The notes below the pieces were generated by a model that was not told the DNA's origin, ran no database searches, and saw only the letters and a list, made by a program, of their open reading frames with translations. Both the position numbers and the translations under genes were made by a program. From contig NZ_JAHKQN010000013.1 of the NCBI RefSeq assembly GCF_018861125.1, positions 35,160-99,159 of the forward strand: a stretch of 64,000 nt of DNA, given 5' to 3'. Below, in pieces: positions 10,311 through 18,826 of this stretch. Position 1 is the stretch's first letter. Each line of letters starts with the position of its first letter. Origin of the DNA: Cellulophaga baltica (lineage in GTDB: Bacteria > Bacteroidota > Bacteroidia > Flavobacteriales > Flavobacteriaceae).

Positions 10311-12812
10311 ATGAAACACACCTTTCACATACACGGAATGACCTGTAATGGTTGTCGAAATCACATAGAGCAAACACTTTCTAAAGTGGAAGGTGTTACT
10401 AATGTTTCGGTAAATTTAGAAAAAGCTGAAGCATCTATTGAAATGGAATCTCATATTCCTATCGAGACATTTCAAAAAGCAATGCAAAATGATGGTGGTT
10501 CTTATAGCATACATAAATTGGGAGAGCATCATAAAGCGAACAAAACCAAAGAGGAAAAGTCTAAAGGCAAAGGAACGGGAATATTTTATTGCCCAATGCA
10601 TTGCGAAGGCGATAAAATCTATGATAAATCTGGCGATTGTCCTGTATGCGGAATGGATTTAGTAGAAGAACAAAATTTGTCAACTACTTCATCTGAGCAA
10701 TGGACGTGTCCGATGCATCCAGAAATTGTTAAGGATGAAGCTGGAGCTTGTCCCATTTGCGGAATGGATTTAGTACCTATGCAACCAGACCTTTCCGCAG
10801 AAGAGAAGACCTACAAGAAGTTACTCAAGAAATTCTGGATAGCAGTAGCTTTTACGTTACCTATTTTCTTAATCGCAATGAGCGAGATGATTCCCAACAA
10901 TCCATTATACGATGTAATGGAGCAAAAATCGTGGAACTGGATTCAGTTTGCACTTTCAATCCCTGTCGTGTTTTATGCTACTTGGATGTTCTTTGAACGT
11001 GCCTATAAAAGTATAATAACGTGGAATCTAAATATGTTCACTCTCATCGGTATCGGTGCAGGTGTCGCTTGGTTATTTAGTGTATTTGGTATGTTGTTTC
11101 CAGATTTTTTCCCTGAGCAATTTAAAACAGAATCTGGTGCAGTTCACGTCTATTTTGAAGCTGCAACTGTAATACTTACCCTTGTATTGATGGGTCAAGT
11201 TTTAGAAGCAAGAGCACATAGCAAAACTAATTCGGCTGTAAAAGAATTGTTGAAACTCGCACCCAATAAAGCGATGCGTGTAGTTAATGGCAATGAAGAA
11301 GAAGTTTCCATAGACCAAATTCAAAAAGGAGATATCCTTCGAGTTAAACCAGGAGATAAAATTCCCGTGGATGGTGCAATTACAGAAGGCCATACCACTG
11401 TAGACGAATCAATGATTTCAGGCGAACCCATTCCTGTAAATAAAATCGAGGGTGATAAAGTAAGTAGCGGAACTATTAATGGTAATCAATCCTTTTTAAT
11501 GAAAGCTGAAAAAGTAGGTAGCGACACGTTGCTTTCTCAAATCATACATATGGTAAACGATGCTAGTCGTAGTCGTGCACCTATTCAAAAACTAGCAGAT
11601 ACTGTTTCAGGATATTTTGTGCCTGTGGTCGTGATTATAGCTTTATTAACTTTTGGTGTTTGGGCAATTTGGGGTCCAGAACCAGCCTATGTCTATGCAC
11701 TTGTAAATGCTATTGCGGTATTGATTATTGCTTGCCCTTGTGCTTTAGGTTTGGCAACACCAATGTCTGTGATGGTAGGTGTTGGTAAAGGTGCTCAAAA
11801 TGGTGTGCTCATAAAGAACGCCGAAGCCTTAGAGAAAATGGACAAGGTAGATACTTTGATAGTTGATAAGACAGGAACGATTACTGAAGGAAAACCTACC
11901 GTAGAAAAAATGGGTTCGTTCAATGATTCATTTTCTGAAAGTGAAATAACCCAACTTATAGCTTCTTTAAATAGTTCTAGTGAACATCCACTTGCCGAAG
12001 CTACCGTGAAATATGGTAGGGAACAGAATATCGAAATATCAAAAACCGATAATTTTAGTGCCGTAACAGGAAAAGGTGTAGAGGGAACGGTTGAAGGTAA
12101 AAAACTTGACTTAGGAAATGCAAAAATGATTGAATATGCAAATGCAACGATTTCATCAGAAAAGGAAGCCAAAGCGCAATCTTTTCAAAAACAAGGAAAA
12201 ACCGTTTCCTATCTGGCAGTAAATGGCAGTGTAGCAGGGTATGTGGTCATAGGCGATAAAATTAAAGCTACGAGTGCTAAAGCAATCAAAGAACTTCAGG
12301 ACAAAGGCATATCAGTAATAATGCTTACAGGCGATAATCACGACACAGCGCAAGCGGTAGCAAGTGAGTTAAATCTTAAAAATTTTAAGGCAGGAATGTT
12401 ACCTGAAAACAAACTTGAAGAAGTCAAGAAATTACAAGAACAAGGTCACATTGTGGCGATGGCAGGTGATGGAATCAACGATGCACCCGCATTAGCAAAA
12501 AGTGATGTAGGTATTGCAGTGGGTACAGGAACAGATGTCGCTATTGAAAGCGCTATGATTACTCTTGTAAAAGGAGATTTACACGGAATTGTAAAAGCTA
12601 GAAATCTAAGTGATAAAGTAATGCAAAATATAAAGCAAAATCTGTTTTTCGCTTTAATATATAACACACTTGGTATACCCATAGCGGCAGGGGTTTTATT
12701 TCCGTTTCTCGGAATTTTATTGTCGCCTATGATTGCAGCATTAGCAATGAGTTTTAGCTCGGTTTCGGTAATCGTAAATGCCCTTAGACTTAAAACAAAA
12801 TCAATAAATTAA
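10311..12812 (+). CDS. copA: Cu(I)-exporting P1B-type ATPase CopA
   Basis: ATP-driven Cu(I) exporter in the inner membrane. An N-terminal HMA domain with GMTCNGC (CxxC at residues 12-15) is followed by two HMBD units (about 94-117 and 133-155). The ATPase core has the TGE actuator motif (SGEP), the CPC metal-site motif in ACPCALGLATP near residue 474, DKTGT near 518, TGDN, and AGDGINDAPAL. The length of 833 aa fits the family with extra N-terminal domains. It sits between the lipoprotein and DUF305 genes with short spacers, so it is part of the Cu/Ag operon. Confidence 0.95.
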   Translation: MKHTFHIHGMTCNGCRNHIEQTLSKVEGVTNVSVNLEKAEASIEMESHIPIETFQKAMQNDGGSYSIHKLGEHHKANKTKEEKSKGKGTGIFYCPMHCEGDKIYDKSGDCPVCGMDLVEEQNLSTTSSEQWTCPMHPEIVKDEAGACPICGMDLVPMQPDLSAEEKTYKKLLKKFWIAVAFTLPIFLIAMSEMIPNNPLYDVMEQKSWNWIQFALSIPVVFYATWMFFERAYKSIITWNLNMFTLIGIGAGVAWLFSVFGMLFPDFFPEQFKTESGAVHVYFEAATVILTLVLMGQVLEARAHSKTNSAVKELLKLAPNKAMRVVNGNEEEVSIDQIQKGDILRVKPGDKIPVDGAITEGHTTVDESMISGEPIPVNKIEGDKVSSGTINGNQSFLMKAEKVGSDTLLSQIIHMVNDASRSRAPIQKLADTVSGYFVPVVVIIALLTFGVWAIWGPEPAYVYALVNAIAVLIIACPCALGLATPMSVMVGVGKGAQNGVLIKNAEALEKMDKVDTLIVDKTGTITEGKPTVEKMGSFNDSFSESEITQLIASLNSSSEHPLAEATVKYGREQNIEISKTDNFSAVTGKGVEGTVEGKKLDLGNAKMIEYANATISSEKEAKAQSFQKQGKTVSYLAVNGSVAGYVVIGDKIKATSAKAIKELQDKGISVIMLTGDNHDTAQAVASELNLKNFKAGMLPENKLEEVKKLQEQGHIVAMAGDGINDAPALAKSDVGIAVGTGTDVAIESAMITLVKGDLHGIVKARNLSDKVMQNIKQNLFFALIYNTLGIPIAAGVLFPFLGILLSPMIAALAMSFSSVSVIVNALRLKTKSIN

Positions 12813-12832
12813 AAACTAAAAAACCATTAGAA

Positions 12833-13324
12833 ATGAATTCAAAAGAGAACAATCACGGAGAAATGAAAAAAGGAAATTATTCTAAATTTGTAGGTATGCT
12901 CGTAGCATCCTTTATAGCAATGTATATCACAATGTACTTAAACACGTATGCCATAGACCACGTGTATTTTAGTCTAACACGATTTTATATGAGCTGTTTA
13001 GGTATAGCTACAATGGCTATTATAATGTTTGTAGCGATGCGAAATATGTATCAAAATAAAAAAAAGAATATTGCTATCATAGCTGGAAGTATTGCCCTTT
13101 TTATAAGTGCTTTAGGTTTGGTTAGAACACAAGCACCTATCGTTGGTGATGTGTTATGGATGAAGGCTATGATACCACACCACTCTATTGCTATATTGAC
13201 TAGTGAACGTGCTGATATCAAAGACCCAGAAGTTAAGAAGTTAGCGGATGATATTATCAAAGCTCAAAAAAAGGAAATAGAAGAAATGAAAGCGATGATA
13301 AATCGTCTTCAAAATGAAAAATAG
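12833..13324 (+). CDS. DUF305 membrane protein
   Basis: A 163-residue protein with three hydrophobic segments (about 18-38, 48-66 and 76-95) followed by a DUF305 helical domain with the motif WMKAMIPHHSIAIL. DUF305 proteins are ferritin-like helical proteins common in copper-resistance clusters, where His and Met residues may bind metal; the exact role is unknown. It lies 20 bp after copA and only 5 bp before the CusB gene, so co-transcription is likely. Confidence 0.87.
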   Translation: MNSKENNHGEMKKGNYSKFVGMLVASFIAMYITMYLNTYAIDHVYFSLTRFYMSCLGIATMAIIMFVAMRNMYQNKKKNIAIIAGSIALFISALGLVRTQAPIVGDVLWMKAMIPHHSIAILTSERADIKDPEVKKLADDIIKAQKKEIEEMKAMINRLQNEK

Positions 13325-13329
13325 AAATT

Positions 13330-15102
13330 ATGAAAAAAAACATCTTATATCTCGGTATTGCAGTAATCATAGGATTGCTTGGTGGTTATTTATTATTCGG
13401 AAATAACTCGAAAAGTGTTTCTCAAATAGCAGATAATCACGACCATTCAGAAGCAGCTGCTACTCAAATGTGGACGTGTTCTATGCATCCACAAATTATG
13501 AAATCTGAATCTGGCGATTGCCCTATTTGTGGAATGGATTTAATTCCTGCGGAAACTGGTGCAGAAGGTCTATCTGCCAATGAAATTAAGATGACCGAAA
13601 ATGCAATGGCTTTGGCTAATATTCAGACCAGTATTGTGGGGAGCGTTACAACTTCTGATGAAGACGGAATGATTTCACTCTCAGGAAAGATTGCTGAAAA
13701 CGAAGAAAACAACGCCGTCCAAGCAAGTTATTTTGATGGTCGCTTGGAGCGATTGAATGTTAGCTATGAAGGGCAAAAAGTAAATAAGGGACAATTATTA
13801 GCCACTATTTATTCGCCAAATATTGTAGCTGCACAACAAGAGTTAATTACAGCTGCATCATTAAAAGAATCGCAACCAGCTTTATATAATGCGGTACGTA
13901 ATAAATTGAAATTATGGAAGCTTTCTGAAAGTCAAATAAACAGTATAGAATCGTCTGGAAAAGTGCGTGAGAACTTTCCAATATACGCCACGGTTTCGGG
14001 AACAGTAGCTATGGTAATGGCTTCAGAAGGTGACTATTTAAAACAAGGTCAACCTATTTTAAAAGTGAGTAACCTTAATTCCGTTTGGGCAGAATTTGAT
14101 GCGTATGAAAATCAAATTTCTCAGTTTAATAAAGGACAGAAAATCAAGGTTACTACGAACGCATACGCTAATAAAGAATTCGATGCAGTCATTTCATTTA
14201 TAGACCCTGTTCTTAATACTAATACTAGAACTGTAACGGTTCGTACAACCTTGAATAACAAAGAAAATTTGTTCAAGCCAGGAATGTTTGTTACTGGTAA
14301 AATAAAAGGTACAATACAGACTATAGAAGAGTCATTGAGTATTCCTGCAACTGCTGTTTTGTGGACGGGAGAGCGTTCTTTAGTATATATAAAGACCAAT
14401 CCAAATGAAGCTGTTTTTGAAATGCGAGAAGTAACTATTGGTGTTCGAAAGGGCGACAATTTCACTATTACATCAGGTCTAGAAAATGGAGATGAAATTG
14501 TTACAAACGGAACATTTACCGTTGACGCAGCAGCACAGTTGCAGGGTAAGAAATCTATGATGAATAAATCTGGTGGTAAAACAATGACGGGTCACGAAGG
14601 ACATTTAGGAACGCAAAGTGGCGAAGAAAACAAAGCCAATACAACATCTTTGATGAAGATTAAATTGCCAATAGAGTTTCAAGAAAAGTTTCAACCTGTA
14701 ATAAATGCATATCTTAAGATGAAGGATGCCTTCATAGCTAGCGATACCAAACAGATTTCTATTTTGGCAAAAGCTACATCGACAACATTGAAATCTGTAG
14801 ATAGAACGAGTTTAGGGAAAATGGAACAATCACATATTAAGAAAAGTATCGAAATGCTAGATAATATTGCTAAAAATGATAATTTGAAAACGCAACGCAA
14901 ACATTTAGTTGTGCTCAATGAAAATATGGTTCCTATTGCGATGAGTTTAAAAGATATTGAACCTATGCTCTACGTTCAAAAGTGTCCAATGGCAAATAAC
15001 AACAAAGGCGCTGTTTGGTTAAGTACTGAGAAAGATATTCGTAATCCTTACTATGGTGAAGAAATGTTAACTTGTGGTAGTGTGATTGAAGAGATTAGGT
15101 AG
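13330..15102 (+). CDS. cusB: CusB-type periplasmic adaptor with HMBD and DUF3347
   Basis: Membrane-fusion protein joining the CusA pump to the outer membrane factor. Order of parts: N-terminal membrane anchor (residues about 5-24), one HMBD metal-binding unit (CSMHPQ...CPICGMDL, about 50-70), barrel-sandwich/hairpin adaptor core (about 110-400), His/Met-rich linker (MTGHEGHLG), and a C-terminal DUF3347 domain (about 450-590) containing CPMANNNKGA. Both added domains are typical for Bacteroidetes CusB and suggest capture of periplasmic Cu(I). It is the last gene of the operon and is followed by a terminator. Confidence 0.92.
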   Translation: MKKNILYLGIAVIIGLLGGYLLFGNNSKSVSQIADNHDHSEAAATQMWTCSMHPQIMKSESGDCPICGMDLIPAETGAEGLSANEIKMTENAMALANIQTSIVGSVTTSDEDGMISLSGKIAENEENNAVQASYFDGRLERLNVSYEGQKVNKGQLLATIYSPNIVAAQQELITAASLKESQPALYNAVRNKLKLWKLSESQINSIESSGKVRENFPIYATVSGTVAMVMASEGDYLKQGQPILKVSNLNSVWAEFDAYENQISQFNKGQKIKVTTNAYANKEFDAVISFIDPVLNTNTRTVTVRTTLNNKENLFKPGMFVTGKIKGTIQTIEESLSIPATAVLWTGERSLVYIKTNPNEAVFEMREVTIGVRKGDNFTITSGLENGDEIVTNGTFTVDAAAQLQGKKSMMNKSGGKTMTGHEGHLGTQSGEENKANTTSLMKIKLPIEFQEKFQPVINAYLKMKDAFIASDTKQISILAKATSTTLKSVDRTSLGKMEQSHIKKSIEMLDNIAKNDNLKTQRKHLVVLNENMVPIAMSLKDIEPMLYVQKCPMANNNKGAVWLSTEKDIRNPYYGEEMLTCGSVIEEIR

Positions 15103-15141
15103 AAGCATATACGAGTTAAAGTAAATTAGAGTAAATAGATA

Positions 15142-15170
15142 GGGTTGACTTTTAGTAGTCAGCCCTTTTT
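15142..15170 (+). terminator. Terminator of the Cu/Ag operon
   Basis: A 9-bp stem (15142-15150 with 15157-15165, one G-T wobble) and a 6-nt loop are followed by TTTTT, 40 bp after the cusB stop codon. Confidence 0.85.
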
Positions 15171-15877
15171 AGTTTTAACTTTAATCATAGATATATAAAT
15201 TGTCTATACTATTCCACTCAGCACATTCCCCTGCATTTTGCGAAAAGCTACATTTCGTGAAAAGAGCTTCACTACAAATGTCTTGGACACAATCCCCAAT
15301 TTCAGCTTTCCATTCCGTTAACCCTTCCCGATGCTCTGGGAAGGAACACTACATTCCCGAGCCAAAATTGTGAATTAAGTCCGCTTTTACAACGGAAAGT
15401 CATCACTTCGGTTTTCTTAGCAGAATTTACGGTAAGCCCTTCTTGAGTGCTTCCTCGAAAATTCTTAAAAACCGAACCGCTGCCTTACACATTTTAAGGG
15501 GTTTATAATGGATAAAGCCTTTGTTGTTTTTCGGGTCGTCGAAAAACAGGTACGACATAACCAATTCTAACTTAACCACAGCTACTTATCTCGCTTAACT
15601 GCCGGTACGCTCAAACGCAACTGCGTTTAAAAGAATTTCTAATGCCCTTATGGAACTTATCAAGACTGTACAAAGTTTTAGTGAAAAATAAGGTTTCTAC
15701 TTCCTTGAAAATCCGAGGATTTTACTACGTCGCAAACACACCTGATTTTACCCTAAAAGTCTTGACAAAACCCACTCTATCCATTGTGCGGTGCACAGAA
15801 GAAAAGAACAAACACCCCTTAAAATTTAATCTGTTTTAAATCAATAGGGGAAATATAAATCACTTAAATATTTTATT
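15171..15877. other. Structured non-coding region upstream of ssb
   Basis: No convincing gene is visible on either strand over about 700 bp. Local GC reaches about 50 percent (15301-15360), higher than the surroundings. Four short perfect hairpins occur: 15323-15329/15338-15344, 15526-15533/15540-15547 (8 bp), 15613-15619/15622-15628 and 15708-15714/15717-15723. A 65-codon frame at 15642-15839 resembles no family. It could be a structured RNA, a second transfer or replication site, or decayed coding sequence. Confidence 0.5.
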
Positions 15878-16222
15878 ATGAGTACTATTAAAAATCACGT
15901 ACAGTTAATTGGAAACGTTGGACAAGAACCAACAATTACGAACCTTGAAAGTGGAAAGAAAGTAGCCCGTTTTTCACTAGCTACAAACGAATATTACAAA
16001 GACGATAAAGGCGAGAAACAAACGGATACTAATTGGCATACGATTGTTGCTTGGGGCAAGACTGCGGAAATCGTTGAGAAATTTGTTGAAAAAGGTAAAG
16101 AGATTGGAATTGCGGGCAAACTTAAAACTAGAACCTACACCACCGATGATGGCAACCAACGCTATGTAACGGAAGTTGTAGCCGATGAAATCTTATTACT
16201 TGGGTCTAAAAATGACAAGTAG
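15878..16222 (+). CDS. ssb: Single-stranded DNA-binding protein
   Basis: OB-fold SSB that would coat single-stranded ICE DNA during transfer or replication. The N-terminus (NHVQLIGNVGQEP), the NEYYKDDKGEKQTDTNWH segment and VVADEILLLG are standard SSB signatures. At 114 aa it is short and ends right after the OB fold; the acidic protein-interaction tail of chromosomal SSB (DDDIPF-like) is absent, as is common for mobile-element copies. It is the first gene after the long non-coding region and has its own terminator. Confidence 0.95.
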   Translation: MSTIKNHVQLIGNVGQEPTITNLESGKKVARFSLATNEYYKDDKGEKQTDTNWHTIVAWGKTAEIVEKFVEKGKEIGIAGKLKTRTYTTDDGNQRYVTEVVADEILLLGSKNDK

Positions 16223-16233
16223 CATTTAAAATT

Positions 16234-16271
16234 AAGAGGGCGTAACCTTCGAAAGTTGCGCCCTCTTTTTC
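16234..16271 (+). terminator. Terminator after ssb
   Basis: A strong 13-bp stem (16234-16246 with 16255-16267, one wobble) with an 8-nt loop ends in a T run, 11 bp past the ssb stop. Confidence 0.9.
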
Positions 16272-16298
16272 ATTATTCACACATTAAATACATAAACA

Positions 16299-16748
16299 AT
16301 GAAAGCACAAGTTAATGAAATAAAAATCAGTTACAAAGGTGGATTGAAATCCTCTATGTGGCATAAAATTAGCAGTTCACAAGATGCAGCAGAACTACTT
16401 TATGAGGATTGGGATAAAGGCACAATAAGCATACAAGAAACCTTCAAGGTTGTATTATTGAACAACAGCAATAAGGTAAAAGGGGTGTATCAACTTTCGC
16501 AAGGTGGAATTACAGGTACGTTAATAGACTTACGGATTTTATTTGCTGTCATTTTAAAATCTTTATCAGTAGCCATAATTTTAACGCACAACCACCCAAG
16601 TGGAAAATTACAACCTAGTGATGCAGATAAAAGGTTAACGACCAAGATTAAAAAGGCGTCAAAATTATTCGATATTACTATTCTTGACCATTTGATATTT
16701 GCGCCCGATGGCGATTACTATAGTTTTTCTGACAATGGAATTTTGTAA
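16299..16748 (+). CDS. RadC-like JAB/MPN-domain protein
   Basis: A 149-residue single-domain member of the RadC/JAMM family. The zinc-ligand pattern is complete: H97-N-H99-PSG followed by PSDAD with the Asp at 110. The N-terminal helix-hairpin-helix domain of chromosomal RadC is missing, as in most copies carried by ICEs and plasmids. Despite the old DNA-repair name, its role is unresolved; the fold suggests a metalloprotease- or isopeptidase-like activity. It lies between ssb and the mobilization genes, a location where such genes are often found in Bacteroidetes elements. Confidence 0.92.
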   Translation: MKAQVNEIKISYKGGLKSSMWHKISSSQDAAELLYEDWDKGTISIQETFKVVLLNNSNKVKGVYQLSQGGITGTLIDLRILFAVILKSLSVAIILTHNHPSGKLQPSDADKRLTTKIKKASKLFDITILDHLIFAPDGDYYSFSDNGIL

Positions 16749-16759
16749 AATAAAAGGCT

Positions 16760-16957
16760 ATGGTATATCTCAATTTTACAGACTTGAGCGAAGAAGCTCA
16801 AAACCGACTTTTAGAGAATTCTAAAAAAGATGTGGAACGAAAATTTGGCGATGCTATTCGCAAATACGTAAAAGAAAATTATACCTGTTTTGAAACGATG
16901 ATTGAGGAAGAAGCACTTCGGAATTTATATTCTTATAAATACGTATTCAACATCTAA
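16760..16957 (+). CDS. Small conserved-looking ICE protein, function unknown
   Basis: A 65-residue, mostly helical, acidic protein (MVYLNFTDLSEEAQ start) 11 bp after the RadC-like gene and followed by a terminator, so it is probably the last gene of that unit. No cysteine cluster, signal peptide or membrane segment is visible. I do not recognise the family. Codon use and spacing support a real gene. Confidence 0.65.
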   Translation: MVYLNFTDLSEEAQNRLLENSKKDVERKFGDAIRKYVKENYTCFETMIEEEALRNLYSYKYVFNI

Positions 16958-16979
16958 TTTTCTAAACTTAATAATCAAG

Positions 16980-17006
16980 CACCTCTAAGTTTTTGGAGGT
17001 GTTTTT
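16980..17006 (+). terminator. Terminator before the oriT region
   Basis: CACCTC (16980-16985) pairs with GAGGTG (16996-17001) and is followed by TTTTT. It closes the ssb/radC side before the mobilization module. Confidence 0.75.
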
Positions 17007-17089
17007 CCGTTTAATTAATTCCAGTTCAATAAAAAAACGTATCTTTATTTCGCTGAAATTCAGCACACATAAATTAATATAGCTATCCA

Positions 17090-17397
17090 TTTTTGACTTT
17101 CGCTGATAGCTGTATCCATCTATTTTTTACATATCGGAACTTGAACAGTTCCGAAAAAGGCAATCAGCTTTTTAGCTGGATTGTATGGATTTTTGTCCCG
17201 CGCGCGGGACGAAATGGAATAGCAAGAGGGTAACGGGCAGAGCCGCGTTACATATTTCATTTTCGTTTTAACTTATTGATTTTCAATGTTTTGAAAATAA
17301 TCGAGTTTTGAAAATTTTATCAATTTGCGTCAAATGGCTTTGAAACGCCTGTAAATAGGGATGGATTTACGTCAAATCTTCAAAAAAGCGAAAGAAA
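17090..17397. other. Candidate origin of transfer (oriT)
   Basis: The 440-bp gap before the mobilization genes contains a chain of inverted repeats: TCGGAAC/GTTCCGA (17134-17140 with 17148-17154), an imperfect AATC-AGCT pair (17162-17182), the perfect palindrome GTCCCGCGCGCGGGAC (17195-17210) and GTAACG/CGTTAC with a GGC/GCC inner stem (17230-17251). The GC-rich palindrome stands out against AT-rich surroundings. Position directly upstream of the accessory and relaxase genes is the usual place for oriT. No nick site could be assigned from sequence alone. Confidence 0.55.
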
Positions 17398-17778
17398 ATG
17401 GATTCATTCATCACTATTAGATTCAAACGGAAAACCGCCAAACGTTTTCAGGGATTTTCAAAAACACACTTCAAGACACATACTGAAGCGATGGAAAATA
17501 TGCTTGATTTTTTCTTCTATAACGAGATATCACCAAAGGAAAAATTAGGTCCTACGGGAAGAACTATCGAAGCCAAATTACTTAAAAGAATTAATGCGGT
17601 CATCGCCATAATGAGGGATGTGGAAAAGACACAAACCAAACCTACGGTAGCGATGATACAGTCACTTTTTCAAACCGAAGAGCCGAACAAAAAACCGCTG
17701 ATTTTGGAAAAGAAATATTCCGAAGAAAAAAAGGGAGTCCGCTTTCGCGAAAAGAAAACCCCAAGCAACCAACTCTAA
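17398..17778 (+). CDS. BfmA/BtgA-type mobilization accessory protein
   Basis: A 126-residue basic protein. The N-terminus (SFITIRFKRKTAKRFQGFSK) looks like a ribbon-helix-helix DNA-binding unit, and the whole resembles the accessory mobilization proteins BfmA/BtgA of Bacteroidetes elements, which bind oriT and help load the relaxase. It begins directly after the inverted-repeat region and ends 11 bp before the relaxase gene. A partial TTTCGCGAAA palindrome is present near its 3' end. The assignment rests on motif resemblance and context. Confidence 0.75.
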   Translation: MDSFITIRFKRKTAKRFQGFSKTHFKTHTEAMENMLDFFFYNEISPKEKLGPTGRTIEAKLLKRINAVIAIMRDVEKTQTKPTVAMIQSLFQTEEPNKKPLILEKKYSEEKKGVRFREKKTPSNQL

Positions 17779-17789
17779 ATGTTTGAGCT

Positions 17790-18821
17790 ATGTACATCAG
17801 CATAACACCTCAAAAAATGGGCGGTAACTATTCTAAAAGTTCGGCAGATTTTGTCGGGTATTTAGAGAAAGAAAACGAAGGACTGGAACAACGCGATATG
17901 GAACATTTTTTTAACCAATATGGCGATGAAATTTCTGCCGAAGAAGTCATCCAAGAAATAGATGGCAATACCGCAAAACTGGAAAAACACGAACCAAGGT
18001 TCTATTCAATTACCGTGAGTCCTTCAAAATATGAATTGCGAAAACTTCAAAACAGTAGTGAAGATTTGAAGAAATACACTCGTGAACTGATGAAGGATTA
18101 TGTGGCTTCGTTCAACAGGGAAATCAAAGGACGACCGGTTGGTATCGATGACATAAAGTACTATGCAAAAATAGAACATCAACGCACGTTTAAAGGAACG
18201 GATTTTCAGGTTAGGGAAAACCAACCGTATGCCACTAAAATACTTCAGCTAAAAACTGAAATCCGAAATGTGCAAGAAGGACGAGCTGAAGGTAATATCA
18301 TTAAACTAAAACGAGAAATGGCCAAGTTGGAACGACAAGCACCACATCAACTAAATGGGAAACGAATTGTCCAGGGAATGGCAAAAGATGGAAACCAAAG
18401 TCATATTCATATCATAGTGAGCAGAAAGGATGCATCCAACAAATTCAGTTTATCACCAGGAAGCAAATACAAAGCTGCTGATGTACAATTGAATGGAAAA
18501 ACCGTTAAGCGCGGCTTTGACCGTGATACGTTTTTCGCGAAAGCGGAAGCAACTTTCGACTCAAAGTTTGTTTACAAACGCAACTTTGCGGAAACCTACA
18601 AAGCAAGAAAAGATTTTGTAAAAAACCCCAACCTTTATTTTGCTGCCTTGTTGAAACTGCCTGCAAACGAAAAGGCGTTGGCTTTCAAAATGATTACAAA
18701 AACAGGCTTGCCAGTAATACCGAGCATTCCAGTAAGCCAAGCACAAATTGCACTTCGGGTTTTTAAACGGTTAAGAAGTGGCGCAGAAGTGGCCATAAAA
18801 TCGAGTTCCATTGGAATCTAA
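17790..18821 (+). CDS. MobB-type relaxase (DUF5712-like)
   Basis: Predicted oriT-nicking relaxase. It starts MYISITPQK, has an early conserved aromatic/strand segment (RFYSITVSPS, residues 70-79), and the metal-binding HxH motif at H205-x-H207 (GNQSHIHIIVSRKD), with an additional candidate ligand at H130. This arrangement fits the HUH-type relaxases of Bacteroidetes mobile elements called MobB or DUF5712. The catalytic tyrosine is not certain from the sequence; Y2 is a candidate. Length is 343 aa. It is flanked by the accessory protein and the coupling protein, a typical mobilization order. Confidence 0.8.
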   Translation: MYISITPQKMGGNYSKSSADFVGYLEKENEGLEQRDMEHFFNQYGDEISAEEVIQEIDGNTAKLEKHEPRFYSITVSPSKYELRKLQNSSEDLKKYTRELMKDYVASFNREIKGRPVGIDDIKYYAKIEHQRTFKGTDFQVRENQPYATKILQLKTEIRNVQEGRAEGNIIKLKREMAKLERQAPHQLNGKRIVQGMAKDGNQSHIHIIVSRKDASNKFSLSPGSKYKAADVQLNGKTVKRGFDRDTFFAKAEATFDSKFVYKRNFAETYKARKDFVKNPNLYFAALLKLPANEKALAFKMITKTGLPVIPSIPVSQAQIALRVFKRLRSGAEVAIKSSSIGI

Positions 18822-18826
18822 GTAAT

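Noticed and set aside
15642-15839. 65-codon plus-strand frame in the non-coding region
   Set aside because: No family, no clear start context, and it overlaps a hairpin; codon pattern is unlike the neighbours.
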